Below the pieces are notes generated by a model. It was given only the letters and a program-made list of their open reading frames with translations. It had not been told where the DNA came from and searched no databases. Positions 7,604 to 14,802 of a stretch of DNA of 23,835 bases are shown here, piece after piece. Each line of letters begins with the position of its first letter. Positions within the stretch are counted from its first letter, which is position 1. The DNA comes from DASZHJ01 sp035581425. Lineage in GTDB: Bacteria > Pseudomonadota > Alphaproteobacteria > ATCC43930 > CGMCC-115725. Location: positions 1 to 23,835 of the forward strand of contig DATJVP010000122.1 of NCBI GenBank assembly GCA_035581425.1, read 5' to 3'. Both the position numbers and the translations under genes were made by a program.

Positions 7604-7665
7604 CCCTCTCCCACTTCGGGAAGAGGGACACTATAGCCCCTCTCCCACCGTTCGCGAGGGTGAGG
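7604..7665. repeat. Two adjacent REP-like hairpins between cynS and the ligases
   Basis: The first hairpin, 7604-7627, has a nine-pair stem (CCCTCT pairing with AGAGGG plus CCC with GGG) with one bulged base and a five-base loop. The second, 7637-7665, is imperfect and carries a related CCCCTCTCCC arm. The motif resembles sequence at 18028-18046 and looks like a dispersed palindromic element. In the transcript it may stabilise or attenuate mRNA between cynS and the ligases. There is no U tract, so it is not a standard terminator. Confidence 0.5.
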
Positions 7666-7675
7666 TGCGCCGTTC

Positions 7676-8122
7676 TCAGTACTGCTTATATGGCAGGAAC
7701 TTCCCACTCATGGTGACGCGGACGCGGTCTCCCTTCTGATCGGGCTGGCGCTCCAGCTTCATGTCGAAATCGATGGCGCTCATGATGCCGTCGCCGAATT
7801 CCTCTTGGATGAGCGCCTTCCACGTCGTGCCGTATACCTGGATGAGCTCATAGAAGCGGTAGATCAGTGGGTCGGTCGGCACCGCCGTGGGCAACGAGCC
7901 GCGATAGGGAATCTCCTGCAGGAGCAGCGTCTCTTCCTCGTCGAGGCCGAGGATGCGAGCGGCGTTCTCGGCCTCCGAGCGCGAGAGCTTCATTTGCCCG
8001 TGGAGCGCCGCCGTGTAGTAGATCGCGGAGCCCGGCCCGATCTCCGCCGCGATCTGCTTCCAGGTGAGCTGCTTCTTGCGCCTGATGGCCGCGATCTTCT
8101 CGGTGAGTTGGTCTCTGGTCAT
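7676..8122 (-). CDS. cynS: Cyanate hydratase (cyanase)
   Basis: A 148-residue cyanase, which converts cyanate and bicarbonate to carbamate and CO2; carbamate then falls apart to ammonia and CO2. The N-terminal half is the helical domain and the C-terminal half carries the signature from DPLIYRFYEL through GDGIMSAIDF. The three catalytic residues R89, E92 and S115 are all present, matching R96, E99 and S122 of the E. coli enzyme. The length is close to the usual 150-156. The ATG at 8122 overlaps the stop of the upstream ATPase gene as ATGA, so the two are translationally coupled. Placement behind an ABC importer supports cyanate uptake and detoxification or nitrogen use. Confidence 0.97.
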   Translation of the reverse strand: MTRDQLTEKIAAIRRKKQLTWKQIAAEIGPGSAIYYTAALHGQMKLSRSEAENAARILGLDEEETLLLQEIPYRGSLPTAVPTDPLIYRFYELIQVYGTTWKALIQEEFGDGIMSAIDFDMKLERQPDQKGDRVRVTMSGKFLPYKQY

Positions 8123-9006
8123 GCGTAGCCTCTCCTGTTGCCGAGGTCGGTAGCCGATGCCGGTCGCGCGCGCGGGCGGACGACCGGCGGATGGCGGGGG
8201 TCCGCGGGGCCTCCTGAGAGCGCCAACCGGCGCGAGCGCTCGATCAGGAAATCGACGATGTGATTGCGGACCGCGTAATAGTCGGGATGCCGGTGCGCGT
8301 CCTGGCGAACCCGAGGCCGTGGCAGCGGATTGGCGACGATCTCTGCCACGCGCGCCTCGGGCCCATTGGTCATCAGCACGATCCGGTCCGCGAGCAGGAT
8401 CGCCTCGTCGACGTCGTGGGTGATCATGAAGACGGTCTGCCGGGTGGACGCACAAAGCCGCGCGACCTCCTCCTGAAGGGTCCCCCGGGTCAACGCGTCG
8501 AGCGCGCTGAAGGGCTCGTCCATGAGAAGGATTCGGGGCTCTATCGCGAGCGCGCGCGCGATCCCCACGCGCTGCTTCATGCCGCCCGAGAGCTGCGCTG
8601 GACGCTTCGTCTCGCTCCCCTCGAGCCCCACCAGCGCGATGGCGCGCTCCGCTCGCTCGCGCTCCTCGGCGCCGCTCATCCGCGGCCAGCGCGAGCGCAG
8701 CGCGAAAGCGACGTTGCCGCCGACGGTCATCCAGGGCAGCAGCGCGTGGCTCTGAAAGATCACTGCACGGTCGAGGCTCGGCCCCTCGATCTCGCGCCCG
8801 CCGAGCAGCACCGCCCCCTCGCTCGGACGGTCGAGTCCCGCGAGGATGTTGAGCACCGTCGTCTTGCCGCAGCCGGAATGGCCGACGAGGCAGACGAATT
8901 CGCCCTCCTCGATTGCTAACCAGAAATCGCGGAAGACGGCGGCGCTCGCACCGCCCGGCGCGGGATAGGTCTTGGCTAGTCCCTCGACTTCGATGAGCGC
9001 GCTCAT
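8119..9006 (-). CDS. cynD: ABC transporter ATPase, nitrate/cyanate type
   Basis: A 295-residue ATPase of the NrtD/SsuB/TauB group that drives import of a small anion. Walker A GHSGCGKTT is at 42-50, the Q-loop glutamine at about 85, the signature LSGGMKQR at 139-146, Walker B ILLMDEP at 159-165 and the switch histidine H197. After about residue 260 there is a Pro/Arg-rich tail that is probably unstructured. The ATG at 9006 overlaps the permease stop (ATGA), and its own stop overlaps the cynS start in the same way. The frame stays open far upstream of 9006, but that region is the permease gene read in another frame. The symbol rests on the coupling to cynS. Confidence 0.9.
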   Translation of the reverse strand: MSALIEVEGLAKTYPAPGGASAAVFRDFWLAIEEGEFVCLVGHSGCGKTTVLNILAGLDRPSEGAVLLGGREIEGPSLDRAVIFQSHALLPWMTVGGNVAFALRSRWPRMSGAEERERAERAIALVGLEGSETKRPAQLSGGMKQRVGIARALAIEPRILLMDEPFSALDALTRGTLQEEVARLCASTRQTVFMITHDVDEAILLADRIVLMTNGPEARVAEIVANPLPRPRVRQDAHRHPDYYAVRNHIVDFLIERSRRLALSGGPADPRHPPVVRPRARPASATDLGNRRGYA

Positions 9007-9842
9007 TCGGCGTAGGCCACGAGCCGGGCGCAAAGCGCGAGCATCCGGTCGAGCAGCATGCCGACGACGCCGATCACGAGGATCGCGACGATGACGTTGC
9101 TGAGCGACAGATTGTTCCACTCGTTCCAGACGAAGTAGCCAATGCCTGTTCCGCCGACCAGCATCTCCGCGGCGACGATCACGAGCCAGGCGATGCCGAT
9201 AGAAATACGCATCCCCGTGAGGATCGTCGGCGCCGCCGCCGGCAGCACCACCAGGAAGATGCGGCGCCAGAGACTTACTTCGAGCGTGCGCGCGACATCG
9301 AGCCACTCGCGCCGGGTCGCGGCGACGCCGAAGGCCGTGTTGATGAGCATTGGCCAGATCGAGCAGACGAAGATGACGAAGATCGAGGAGATCGCGGAGT
9401 CCTTGATCGTGTAGAGCGCGAGCGGCATCCACGCGAGGGGCGAGATCGGCTTCAGCACCTGGATGAAGGGATCGAGTGCCCGCCGCAGCAACGGCGACAT
9501 CCCCACAAGGAACCCCGCGGGCACCGCGACGATGGCCGCGAGAAGAAAGCCAAGCATCACCCGCGCGAGCGAATAGGCAAGCTGGATGCCGAGCCCCTTG
9601 TCGTTCGGGCCCTTGTCGAAGAAGGGGTGGCGCAGATGGTCGAGGAGCACGCCGCCTACCGCCGCGGGGCTTGGGAGACCGTTCCCCTGCGGCGAGGTGG
9701 CGGCGCCCATGAGGCGTGCATAAGCGGGATCGACCGCGGGACCCGCCGATTTCGGCAGTGTCGCCGCGTACCAGACGAGGATGAACCCCGCCAAAAGCAA
9801 CGCCGAGAGCACCGAGGCACGGAGCGCGAGCGTGGCGCGCAT
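9003..9842 (-). CDS. cynB: ABC transporter permease, nitrate/cyanate type
   Basis: A 279-residue inner-membrane permease of the NrtB/SsuC/TauC type. A first membrane segment (about 11-28) is followed by a periplasmic stretch and five or so further segments from about 90 onward. The coupling (EAA-type) loop that contacts the ATPase is visible at about 181-203 (LDVARTLEVSLWRRIFLVVLP). The start at 9842 lies 8 bp after the binding-protein stop, with GAGACCGGA as a possible ribosome site. The stop overlaps the ATPase start by 4 nt. Family placement is secure; specificity for cyanate rather than nitrate is inferred from the downstream cyanase. Confidence 0.9.
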   Translation of the reverse strand: MRATLALRASVLSALLLAGFILVWYAATLPKSAGPAVDPAYARLMGAATSPQGNGLPSPAAVGGVLLDHLRHPFFDKGPNDKGLGIQLAYSLARVMLGFLLAAIVAVPAGFLVGMSPLLRRALDPFIQVLKPISPLAWMPLALYTIKDSAISSIFVIFVCSIWPMLINTAFGVAATRREWLDVARTLEVSLWRRIFLVVLPAAAPTILTGMRISIGIAWLVIVAAEMLVGGTGIGYFVWNEWNNLSLSNVIVAILVIGVVGMLLDRMLALCARLVAYAE

Positions 9843-9850
9843 GTCCGGTC

Positions 9851-11167
9851 TCAGGCGTGCTTGATGGCAAAGCTCGCGAGGTACTTCGCGGGATCCGCGG
9901 GATCGAAGGCCTTGCCCATGACGTCGAACCCCTCGCTGTCGCCGGACGGAACGGCAAGACCCATTTCGCGCATGACGGCGCCGGCCTCGGTCGCCAGGAA
10001 GACCTGCTCCGCAACCGCGCGGTAGTCGAGGTCGCCCTTCACCTGCCCCCAACGCTGCATTTGCGTGAGGATCCAGATCGCCATCGAGCGCCACGGGAAT
10101 GGCGCGAAGGAGATGCGGTCCGGCACGTCCTTGATCGCGCCGAGCCCGTCCGCGAACTTCCCGGTCAATACCTGCTCCACCACGACCTCGGGCTGGTTGA
10201 GGTAGTTGGTGGGCGCGATCGCCGCCGCGATCTCCTTGCGGTTCTCGGCCTTCGCCGCGTAGCTCGTGGCATCGACGATCGCGCGCAGGAGCGCGTGGAA
10301 GGTATTTGGGTTCTCCTTGACGAAGGCGCGGCTTGCGGCGAAGGCGCAACAGGGATGCCCGTCCCAGAGCTCCTTCGTCAGCAGATGGATGAAGCCTACG
10401 CCGTCGTAGACCGCTCGCTGATTGAAGGGGTCGGGACCGAGATAGCCGTCGATGTTGTCCGCGCGGAGATTGGCCACCATCTCCGGCGGCGGCACTGCGC
10501 GGATCTGGATGTCCTTGTCGGGATCGATCCCGTGCTCGGCCACGTAATAGCGGAGGAGATAGTTGTGCATGGAGTAGTCGAAGGGCACCGCAAAGCGCAT
10601 GCCCTTCCATTCGCGCGGATCGCGCTTCTCCTTGTGCTTCATCGCGAGCGTGATCGCTTGGCCGTTGATATTCTCGATCGCGGGCATGGTCCAGGGCATG
10701 GGTTGCGCACCGGCGCCGAGCGTGATCGCGAGCGGCATCGGCGAGAGCATGTGCGCCGCGTCGTATTCGCCGTTTATGGCCTTGTCGCGGATGACCGCCC
10801 AGCCCGCGGTCTTGATCACCTGCACCTCGAGCCCCTGCTTCGCGTAGAAGCCGAGCGGCTCCGCCATGATGATCGGCGTCGCGCAAGTAATCGGGATGAA
10901 GCCGATCTTGAGCGCCTTCTTCTCGAGCGGCCCGGGCGCGCCCTGCGCCAGCGCCTTGACCGCGCCCAGCGGCAGTATGTCGCCGAGCGCAGAGAGCAGC
11001 GCCCCCGCCCCCACCACGCCGAGGACCGCGCGGCGCGTCTGCGCATGCGGCATCAGCGCGCGGAGCAGGCTCTCTTCGACCATATGCTCCGTGAGGCGCT
11101 CGGCATCATGCGCCTCGATGCTCGCATGCTGGCCGCATGCGCAGCGCCCTTCCTTGCCCACCGACAT
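9851..11167 (-). CDS. cynA: NrtA/CynA-type substrate-binding protein with Tat signal
   Basis: A 438-residue periplasmic binding protein of the NrtA/CmpA family, capturing nitrate, cyanate, bicarbonate or a similar anion. It begins with a 44-residue hydrophilic, presumably cytoplasmic region holding C9-A-C11-G and H14. A twin-arginine signal follows (TRRAVLG, R45-R46), a hydrophobic core at 48-70, and probable cleavage after ALA at 74. The mature domain starts LKIGFIPITCATPI, typical of this family. The ATG at 11167 has a strong AAGGGGG site. Tat export suggests folding, perhaps with a cofactor, before export. It is the first gene of the operon and lies directly under a sigma-54 promoter. The substrate is inferred from cynS. 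Confidence 0.88.
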   Translation of the reverse strand: MSVGKEGRCACGQHASIEAHDAERLTEHMVEESLLRALMPHAQTRRAVLGVVGAGALLSALGDILPLGAVKALAQGAPGPLEKKALKIGFIPITCATPIIMAEPLGFYAKQGLEVQVIKTAGWAVIRDKAINGEYDAAHMLSPMPLAITLGAGAQPMPWTMPAIENINGQAITLAMKHKEKRDPREWKGMRFAVPFDYSMHNYLLRYYVAEHGIDPDKDIQIRAVPPPEMVANLRADNIDGYLGPDPFNQRAVYDGVGFIHLLTKELWDGHPCCAFAASRAFVKENPNTFHALLRAIVDATSYAAKAENRKEIAAAIAPTNYLNQPEVVVEQVLTGKFADGLGAIKDVPDRISFAPFPWRSMAIWILTQMQRWGQVKGDLDYRAVAEQVFLATEAGAVMREMGLAVPSGDSEGFDVMGKAFDPADPAKYLASFAIKHA

Positions 11168-11202
11168 CCCCGCCCCCTTCTTCTGGCCTTCCCGCCAAAG
11201 GG

Positions 11203-11218
11203 TGCAAGCGATGTGCCA
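11203..11218 (-). promoter_or_regulatory. Sigma-54 (RpoN) promoter of the cyanate operon
   Basis: On the minus strand 11218-11203 reads TGGCACATCGCTTGCA. This fits the -24/-12 consensus TGGCAC-N5-TTGCW, with exactly ten bases between the invariant GG and GC. It points at the binding-protein gene 36 bp downstream, leaving a short leader with the ribosome site. Sigma-54 promoters need an enhancer-binding activator such as NtrC, which fits a nitrogen-source operon. No activator gene is next to it. Confidence 0.8.
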
Positions 11219-11237
11219 GGAATAAGGATGTGCGATT

Positions 11238-11255
11238 CCGGAGCAGACGCTCCGG
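11238..11255. promoter_or_regulatory. Inverted repeat upstream of the sigma-54 promoter
   Basis: CCGGAGC-AGAC-GCTCCGG is a perfect 7-bp inverted repeat with a 4-base spacer, starting 20 bp upstream of the -24 element. It may be an activator or repressor site. It does not match the NtrC consensus well. A transcript hairpin at the end of the clpB message is an alternative, but no U tract follows. Confidence 0.45.
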
Positions 11256-11291
11256 CAATGCCAAATCTTTGAGCGGATTCGGCCGTCGGAT

Positions 11292-11306
11292 GCCGAGAAT
11301 CTCGGC
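11292..11306. promoter_or_regulatory. Second inverted repeat, about 75 bp upstream of the sigma-54 promoter
   Basis: GCCGAGA-A-TCTCGGC is a perfect 7-bp inverted repeat around one central base. Its distance from the promoter (about 75-90 bp) suits an upstream activating site for an enhancer-binding protein. It also lies 30 bp past the clpB stop and could act as a weak hairpin end for clpB mRNA. Confidence 0.4.
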
Positions 11307-11336
11307 GGAGACCCTCGGCCTGATATTCTTCAGCCG

Positions 11337-13931
11337 CTACTCCGCCGCCTTCGGCACCTTGCCGCCGATTGCGAGCCCGCCTTCGCCGGCGGCGATGGTG
11401 ACGGTCTCGCCGTCGACGATACGGCCCTCGAGAATGAGGCCCGCGAGCGGGTTCTGCAGCTCGCGCTGGATCACGCGCTTCAAGGGGCGCGCACCGTAGA
11501 CGGGATCGTATCCCTGCTCCGCGAGCCAGCGCTTTGCGCTCGCCTCGACTTTGAGCGCGATCTTCCGGTCCGCCAGCAGCTTCTGCAGGTGGCGGAGCTG
11601 GATCTCGACGATCCCCGTCATGTCCTTCCGCGTGAGCCGCCGGAAAAGCAGGATCTCGTCGAGGCGATTCAGGAACTCCGGCCGGAACGCCCCACGCACG
11701 ATCTCCATGACAGCATCGCGCGCCGACGAGGTCTCCTTGCCCTCGGGCAGGTTCGCCAGGATCTGGCTGCCGAGGTTAGAAGTGAGCACGATGAGCGTGT
11801 TGCGGAAGTCGACCGTGCGGCCTTGCCCGTCGGTCAGGCGCCCGTCGTCGAGAACCTGCAGCAGCACGTTGAAGACGTCGGGGTGCGCCTTTTCGACCTC
11901 GTCGAAGAGGATCACTTGATAAGGCCGGCGCCGCACCGCCTCGGTGAGCGCGCCACCCTCCTCGTACCCGACATAGCCTGGAGGCGCACCGATGAGACGC
12001 GCGACCGCGTGCTTTTCCATGTATTCGGACATGTCGACGCGGAGCATTGCGCCGTCATCGTCGAAGAGGAATTCCGCGAGCGCCTTCGCAAGCTCGGTCT
12101 TCCCGACGCCCGTCGGTCCGAGGAATAGGAACGAGCCGATCGGACGATTGGGATCCTGCAGCCCCGCCCGTGCGCGGCGAATCGCGTTCGAGACCGCGAC
12201 CACGGCCTCGTCCTGGCCCACGACGCGGCGCTTGATGTTCTCCTCCATCCTCAGGAGCTTCGCGCGCTCGCCCTCGAGCATCTTCTCGACGGGAACGCCG
12301 GTCCACCGCGAGACCACGCTCGCGATGTGCGCGTCGGTGACGGCCTCCTCGATCATGCGATGGCTCTCGGCGGCCTCAGCCTCCTTGAGCTTCTTCTCGA
12401 GGCCCGGAATGATCGAGTAAGTGAGCTCGCCCGCACGCGTCCAGTCGCCCTGGCGCTGCACGCGATCGAGCTCGGCGCGGGCCTTGTCGAGCTGGTCCTT
12501 GAGCTTCTGCGCGCCCGCGAGCTTCTCCTTCTCCGCGCGCCACTCCGCCGTGAGTTCCGCCGATTTCTTCTCGAGGTCGGCAAGCTCTTTCTCGAGCTTC
12601 TCGAGCCGGTCCTTGGAAGCGCGATCGGTCTCCTTCTTGAGCGCCTCGCGCTCGATCTTGAGCTGCATGATCCGGCGGTCGAGCTCGTCCACCTCCTCGG
12701 GCTTCGACTCCACTTCCATGCGCAGACGCGAGGCGGCCTCGTCCATGAGGTCGATCGCCTTGTCCGGGAGAAAGCGGTCCGTGATGTAGCGGTTCGAGAG
12801 CGTCGCCGCCGCCACGATCGCGCCGTCGGTGATGCGCACGCCGTGATGGAGCTCGTACTTTTCCTTGATGCCTCGGAGGATCGAGATCGTGTCCTCGACG
12901 GTAGGCTCGGAGACGAAGACCGGCTGGAAGCGCCGCGCGAGCGCCGCATCCTTCTCGATGTGCTTGCGGTACTCGTCGAGGGTGGTAGCGCCGACGCAGT
13001 GCAATTCGCCGCGCGCGAGCGCGGGCTTCAGCATGTTGGAGGCGTCCATCGCGCCTTCTGCTTTACCAGCGCCCACGAGAGTGTGGAGCTCGTCGATGAA
13101 GACGATGATCTCGCCCTGGGCCGCGGTAATCTCCTGGAGCACCGCTTTAAGTCGCTCCTCGAACTCGCCGCGAAACTTGGCGCCGGCGACGAGCGCGCCG
13201 AGATCGAGCGCGAGGAGCTTCTTCTCCTTGAGGCTCTCGGGAACGTCGCCGTGGACGATCCGAAGTGCCAAGCCCTCGACGATCGCGGTCTTGCCGACGC
13301 CGGGCTCGCCAATGAGGACGGGATTGTTCTTGGTCCGGCGCGAGAGCACCTGCACCGTGCGCCGGATCTCCTCGTCGCGGCCGATTACGGGATCGAGCTT
13401 GCCGTCGCGCGCCGCCTCTGTGAGGTCGCGGGCGTATTTCTTGAGCGCGTCGTAGCCTTCCTCTGCGGAAGCGCTGTCAGCCTTGCGGCCCTTTCGGATT
13501 TGCTCGATCGCTGCATTCAGGCTCTGCGCGGTGACGCCCGCGCGTGCCAAGGCCTGAGCGGCCTCGCTGTCGCGCGCCATCGTCATCGCGAGGAGAAGCC
13601 GCTCGACCGTGACGTAGCTGTCGCCGGCTTTCTCCGCGATCTTCTCGGCCTGCTCGAAGAGGCGCGCGGTCTCCGGCGCCATGAAAACCTGGCCCGCACC
13701 CGAGCCTTCGACGCGCGGCTGCTTCGCGAGCGCCGCATCGACGGCAGTCGCCGCCGCGGTCGGATCGCCGCCGGCCGCGCGGATCAAATTTGCGCAGAGA
13801 CCTTCCTTGTCCTCGAGCAGCGCCTTCAGCAGATGCTCAGGCGTGATGCGTTGATGCCCGCGCCGTTGCGCGAGCCCTTGCGCCGCCTGGATGAATCCCT
13901 TGGCGCGCTCGGTGTATTTCTCGAAATCCAT
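11337..13931 (-). CDS. clpB: ATP-dependent disaggregase ClpB
   Basis: An 864-residue Hsp100 chaperone that, with DnaK, pulls proteins out of aggregates in the cytoplasm. Domains in order: Clp N-domain (1-145); first AAA+ ring with Walker A GEPGVGKT at 208-215 and Walker B at 275-281; coiled-coil M-domain (about 405-525), which separates ClpB from ClpA/ClpC; second AAA+ ring with GPTGVGKT at 605-612 and Walker B at 673-680; then the C-terminal small domain. The pore loop GYVG is at 652-655. No IGF/IGL-type ClpP-binding loop was noticed. The start is the ATG at 13931, where the conserved MDFEKYTERA begins; the frame runs 16 codons further without family sequence. Full length and intact, with a heat-shock-type promoter upstream. 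Confidence 0.97.
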   Translation of the reverse strand: MDFEKYTERAKGFIQAAQGLAQRRGHQRITPEHLLKALLEDKEGLCANLIRAAGGDPTAAATAVDAALAKQPRVEGSGAGQVFMAPETARLFEQAEKIAEKAGDSYVTVERLLLAMTMARDSEAAQALARAGVTAQSLNAAIEQIRKGRKADSASAEEGYDALKKYARDLTEAARDGKLDPVIGRDEEIRRTVQVLSRRTKNNPVLIGEPGVGKTAIVEGLALRIVHGDVPESLKEKKLLALDLGALVAGAKFRGEFEERLKAVLQEITAAQGEIIVFIDELHTLVGAGKAEGAMDASNMLKPALARGELHCVGATTLDEYRKHIEKDAALARRFQPVFVSEPTVEDTISILRGIKEKYELHHGVRITDGAIVAAATLSNRYITDRFLPDKAIDLMDEAASRLRMEVESKPEEVDELDRRIMQLKIEREALKKETDRASKDRLEKLEKELADLEKKSAELTAEWRAEKEKLAGAQKLKDQLDKARAELDRVQRQGDWTRAGELTYSIIPGLEKKLKEAEAAESHRMIEEAVTDAHIASVVSRWTGVPVEKMLEGERAKLLRMEENIKRRVVGQDEAVVAVSNAIRRARAGLQDPNRPIGSFLFLGPTGVGKTELAKALAEFLFDDDGAMLRVDMSEYMEKHAVARLIGAPPGYVGYEEGGALTEAVRRRPYQVILFDEVEKAHPDVFNVLLQVLDDGRLTDGQGRTVDFRNTLIVLTSNLGSQILANLPEGKETSSARDAVMEIVRGAFRPEFLNRLDEILLFRRLTRKDMTGIVEIQLRHLQKLLADRKIALKVEASAKRWLAEQGYDPVYGARPLKRVIQRELQNPLAGLILEGRIVDGETVTIAAGEGGLAIGGKVPKAAE

Positions 13932-14000
13932 TTTACCCCGCCACGATGAACCGCCGGCCCCCGTCCCGCTAGGCGGCAACGGGCTCCGCTTTCAAGTTCG

Positions 14001-14030
14001 ATATGGGGTTAAACCGCAGGCGTGCAAGGG
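14001..14030 (-). promoter_or_regulatory. Heat-shock (sigma-32-like) promoter of clpB
   Basis: On the minus strand CCCTTGCA (14030-14023) and CCCCATAT (14008-14001) are separated by 14 bp. This matches the RpoH consensus CTTGAA-N13-17-CCCCAT apart from one base of the -35. Transcription would start near 13993, about 60 bases before the clpB ATG. clpB is a classic RpoH target, so position and sequence agree. Confidence 0.65.
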
Positions 14031-14057
14031 TTCGGGCGCGTCCGGTCGCCCCCATGC

Positions 14058-14086
14058 GTGACCGGGACAAGCCCGGCCATGCCGGC
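14058..14086. repeat. REP-like palindromic sequence upstream of clpB
   Basis: CCGGG-ACAAG-CCCGG (14062-14076) overlaps CGGC-CAT-GCCG (14074-14084). GACCGGGACAAGCCCGGCCA-type sequence is a common intergenic palindromic element in alphaproteobacterial genomes. It lies between the DUF4167 gene and the clpB promoter and may cap the upstream transcript. Only one copy is in the window, so repeat status is inferred. Confidence 0.45.
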
Positions 14087-14124
14087 GCCTGAAAACGACG
14101 ATTAAGCGTCGAGCTAAACGGCCC

Positions 14125-14571
14125 TTAAGCCGTCGGCGGCTGCTGCTCCGGCTCGGAGGGCGTGACGAGAGGTTGCGGTTGAGACTGAGCGGCCTCGGCC
14201 TCCATCGGCTCGGGCTGCGCCATCTCCGTGTCGGCCGAGGTCGTCGGACGGGGCACCATCTGCCCCGCCTGCCCTTGGCCGTCGGCATTCATGATGCGGT
14301 AGTAGTGCTCGGCGTGCTGGTAGAGATTCTCGGCGGCGATGCGGTCGCCGGCGGAAGCGGCTTCACGCGCCATGGCGACATAGCGCTCGAAGACCTGGTA
14401 GGCGTTGCCGCGGATCTTGCCGGTGGGGCCGTTGCTCTCGAACACCTGCATCCGGTGCGGTGGGCGCGGGCGATTGCCTTGCTGCTGCGGATGCCCGCCA
14501 CCACCACCGCCGCCACCACCGCCACCGCCGCCGTTCCGGCCGCGATGCCGCTTGCCCTGACCCTGTCTCAT
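14125..14571 (-). CDS. DUF4167 domain protein, probable RNA-associated
   Basis: A 148-residue protein with the DUF4167 layout known mainly from alphaproteobacteria. It has a basic start MRQGQGKRHRGRN, a run of 13 glycines, a conserved core ESNGPTGKIRG followed by Y/F, A-rich helices and AENLYQHAEHYYRI, and then a Gln/Pro/Glu-rich disordered tail. Its function is not established; the basic RGR and glycine-rich head is typical of nucleic-acid-binding proteins. I chose the ATG at 14571 (AAGGG upstream) because family members begin MRxGQ; ATGs at 14598 and 14601 after GGCGGGGG are alternatives. It sits between prmC and clpB, an order I recall from other alphaproteobacteria. Confidence 0.85.
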   Translation of the reverse strand: MRQGQGKRHRGRNGGGGGGGGGGGGGHPQQQGNRPRPPHRMQVFESNGPTGKIRGNAYQVFERYVAMAREAASAGDRIAAENLYQHAEHYYRIMNADGQGQAGQMVPRPTTSADTEMAQPEPMEAEAAQSQPQPLVTPSEPEQQPPTA

Positions 14572-14720
14572 CATGCCCTTATAATCTTGATACGACATCA
14601 TCCCCCGCCTGGTTGGAGAGCCGCACCCCACGCGCGGCCGTACTGAGCGCCTGTCTGCATTCGCACGACACTGCGCTTGGTCTCATCGAAGAGGAGTTCT
14701 GTCCTGCGCCCTCGGCGCTG

Positions 14721-14736
14721 GGAGCCCCCAGGCTCC
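14721..14736. other. Stem-loop in the prmC to DUF4167 gap
   Basis: GGAGCC-CCCA-GGCTCC is a perfect 6-bp stem with a 4-base loop in the 231-bp gap between the prmC stop and the DUF4167 start. No U tract follows on either strand, so attenuation or mRNA processing is more likely than intrinsic termination. Nothing else coding is visible in this gap. Confidence 0.35.
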
Positions 14737-14802
14737 ACTGTCATGGTTCAAAACTAGACGGGAGCGGTAAACATTCCAACAACTTTTTCAAGGGACAAGG
14801 CC

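Noticed and set aside
8119..10886. Very long minus-strand frames that seem to fuse the cyn ATPase or permease to N-terminal extensions (8119-10014, 9003-10886)
   Set aside because: The extensions are the neighbouring gene read in another frame. True starts at 9006 and 9842 give family-length proteins with 4-nt overlaps or tight spacing.
11168..11336. Intrinsic terminator after clpB
   Set aside because: Two hairpins exist, but neither is followed by a U tract in the clpB transcript direction, so termination cannot be claimed.
12327..13949. 540-codon open frame on the plus strand opposite clpB
   Set aside because: It lies antisense to a fully conserved ClpB. In GC-rich DNA the antisense frame often stays open; the translation is Leu/Arg/Val-rich without any family signature.
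14494..14532. Phase-variable repeat in the DUF4167 gene
   Set aside because: The tract is codon-repetitive but mixed in third positions, and slippage by a codon would not shift the frame, so on/off switching is not supported.
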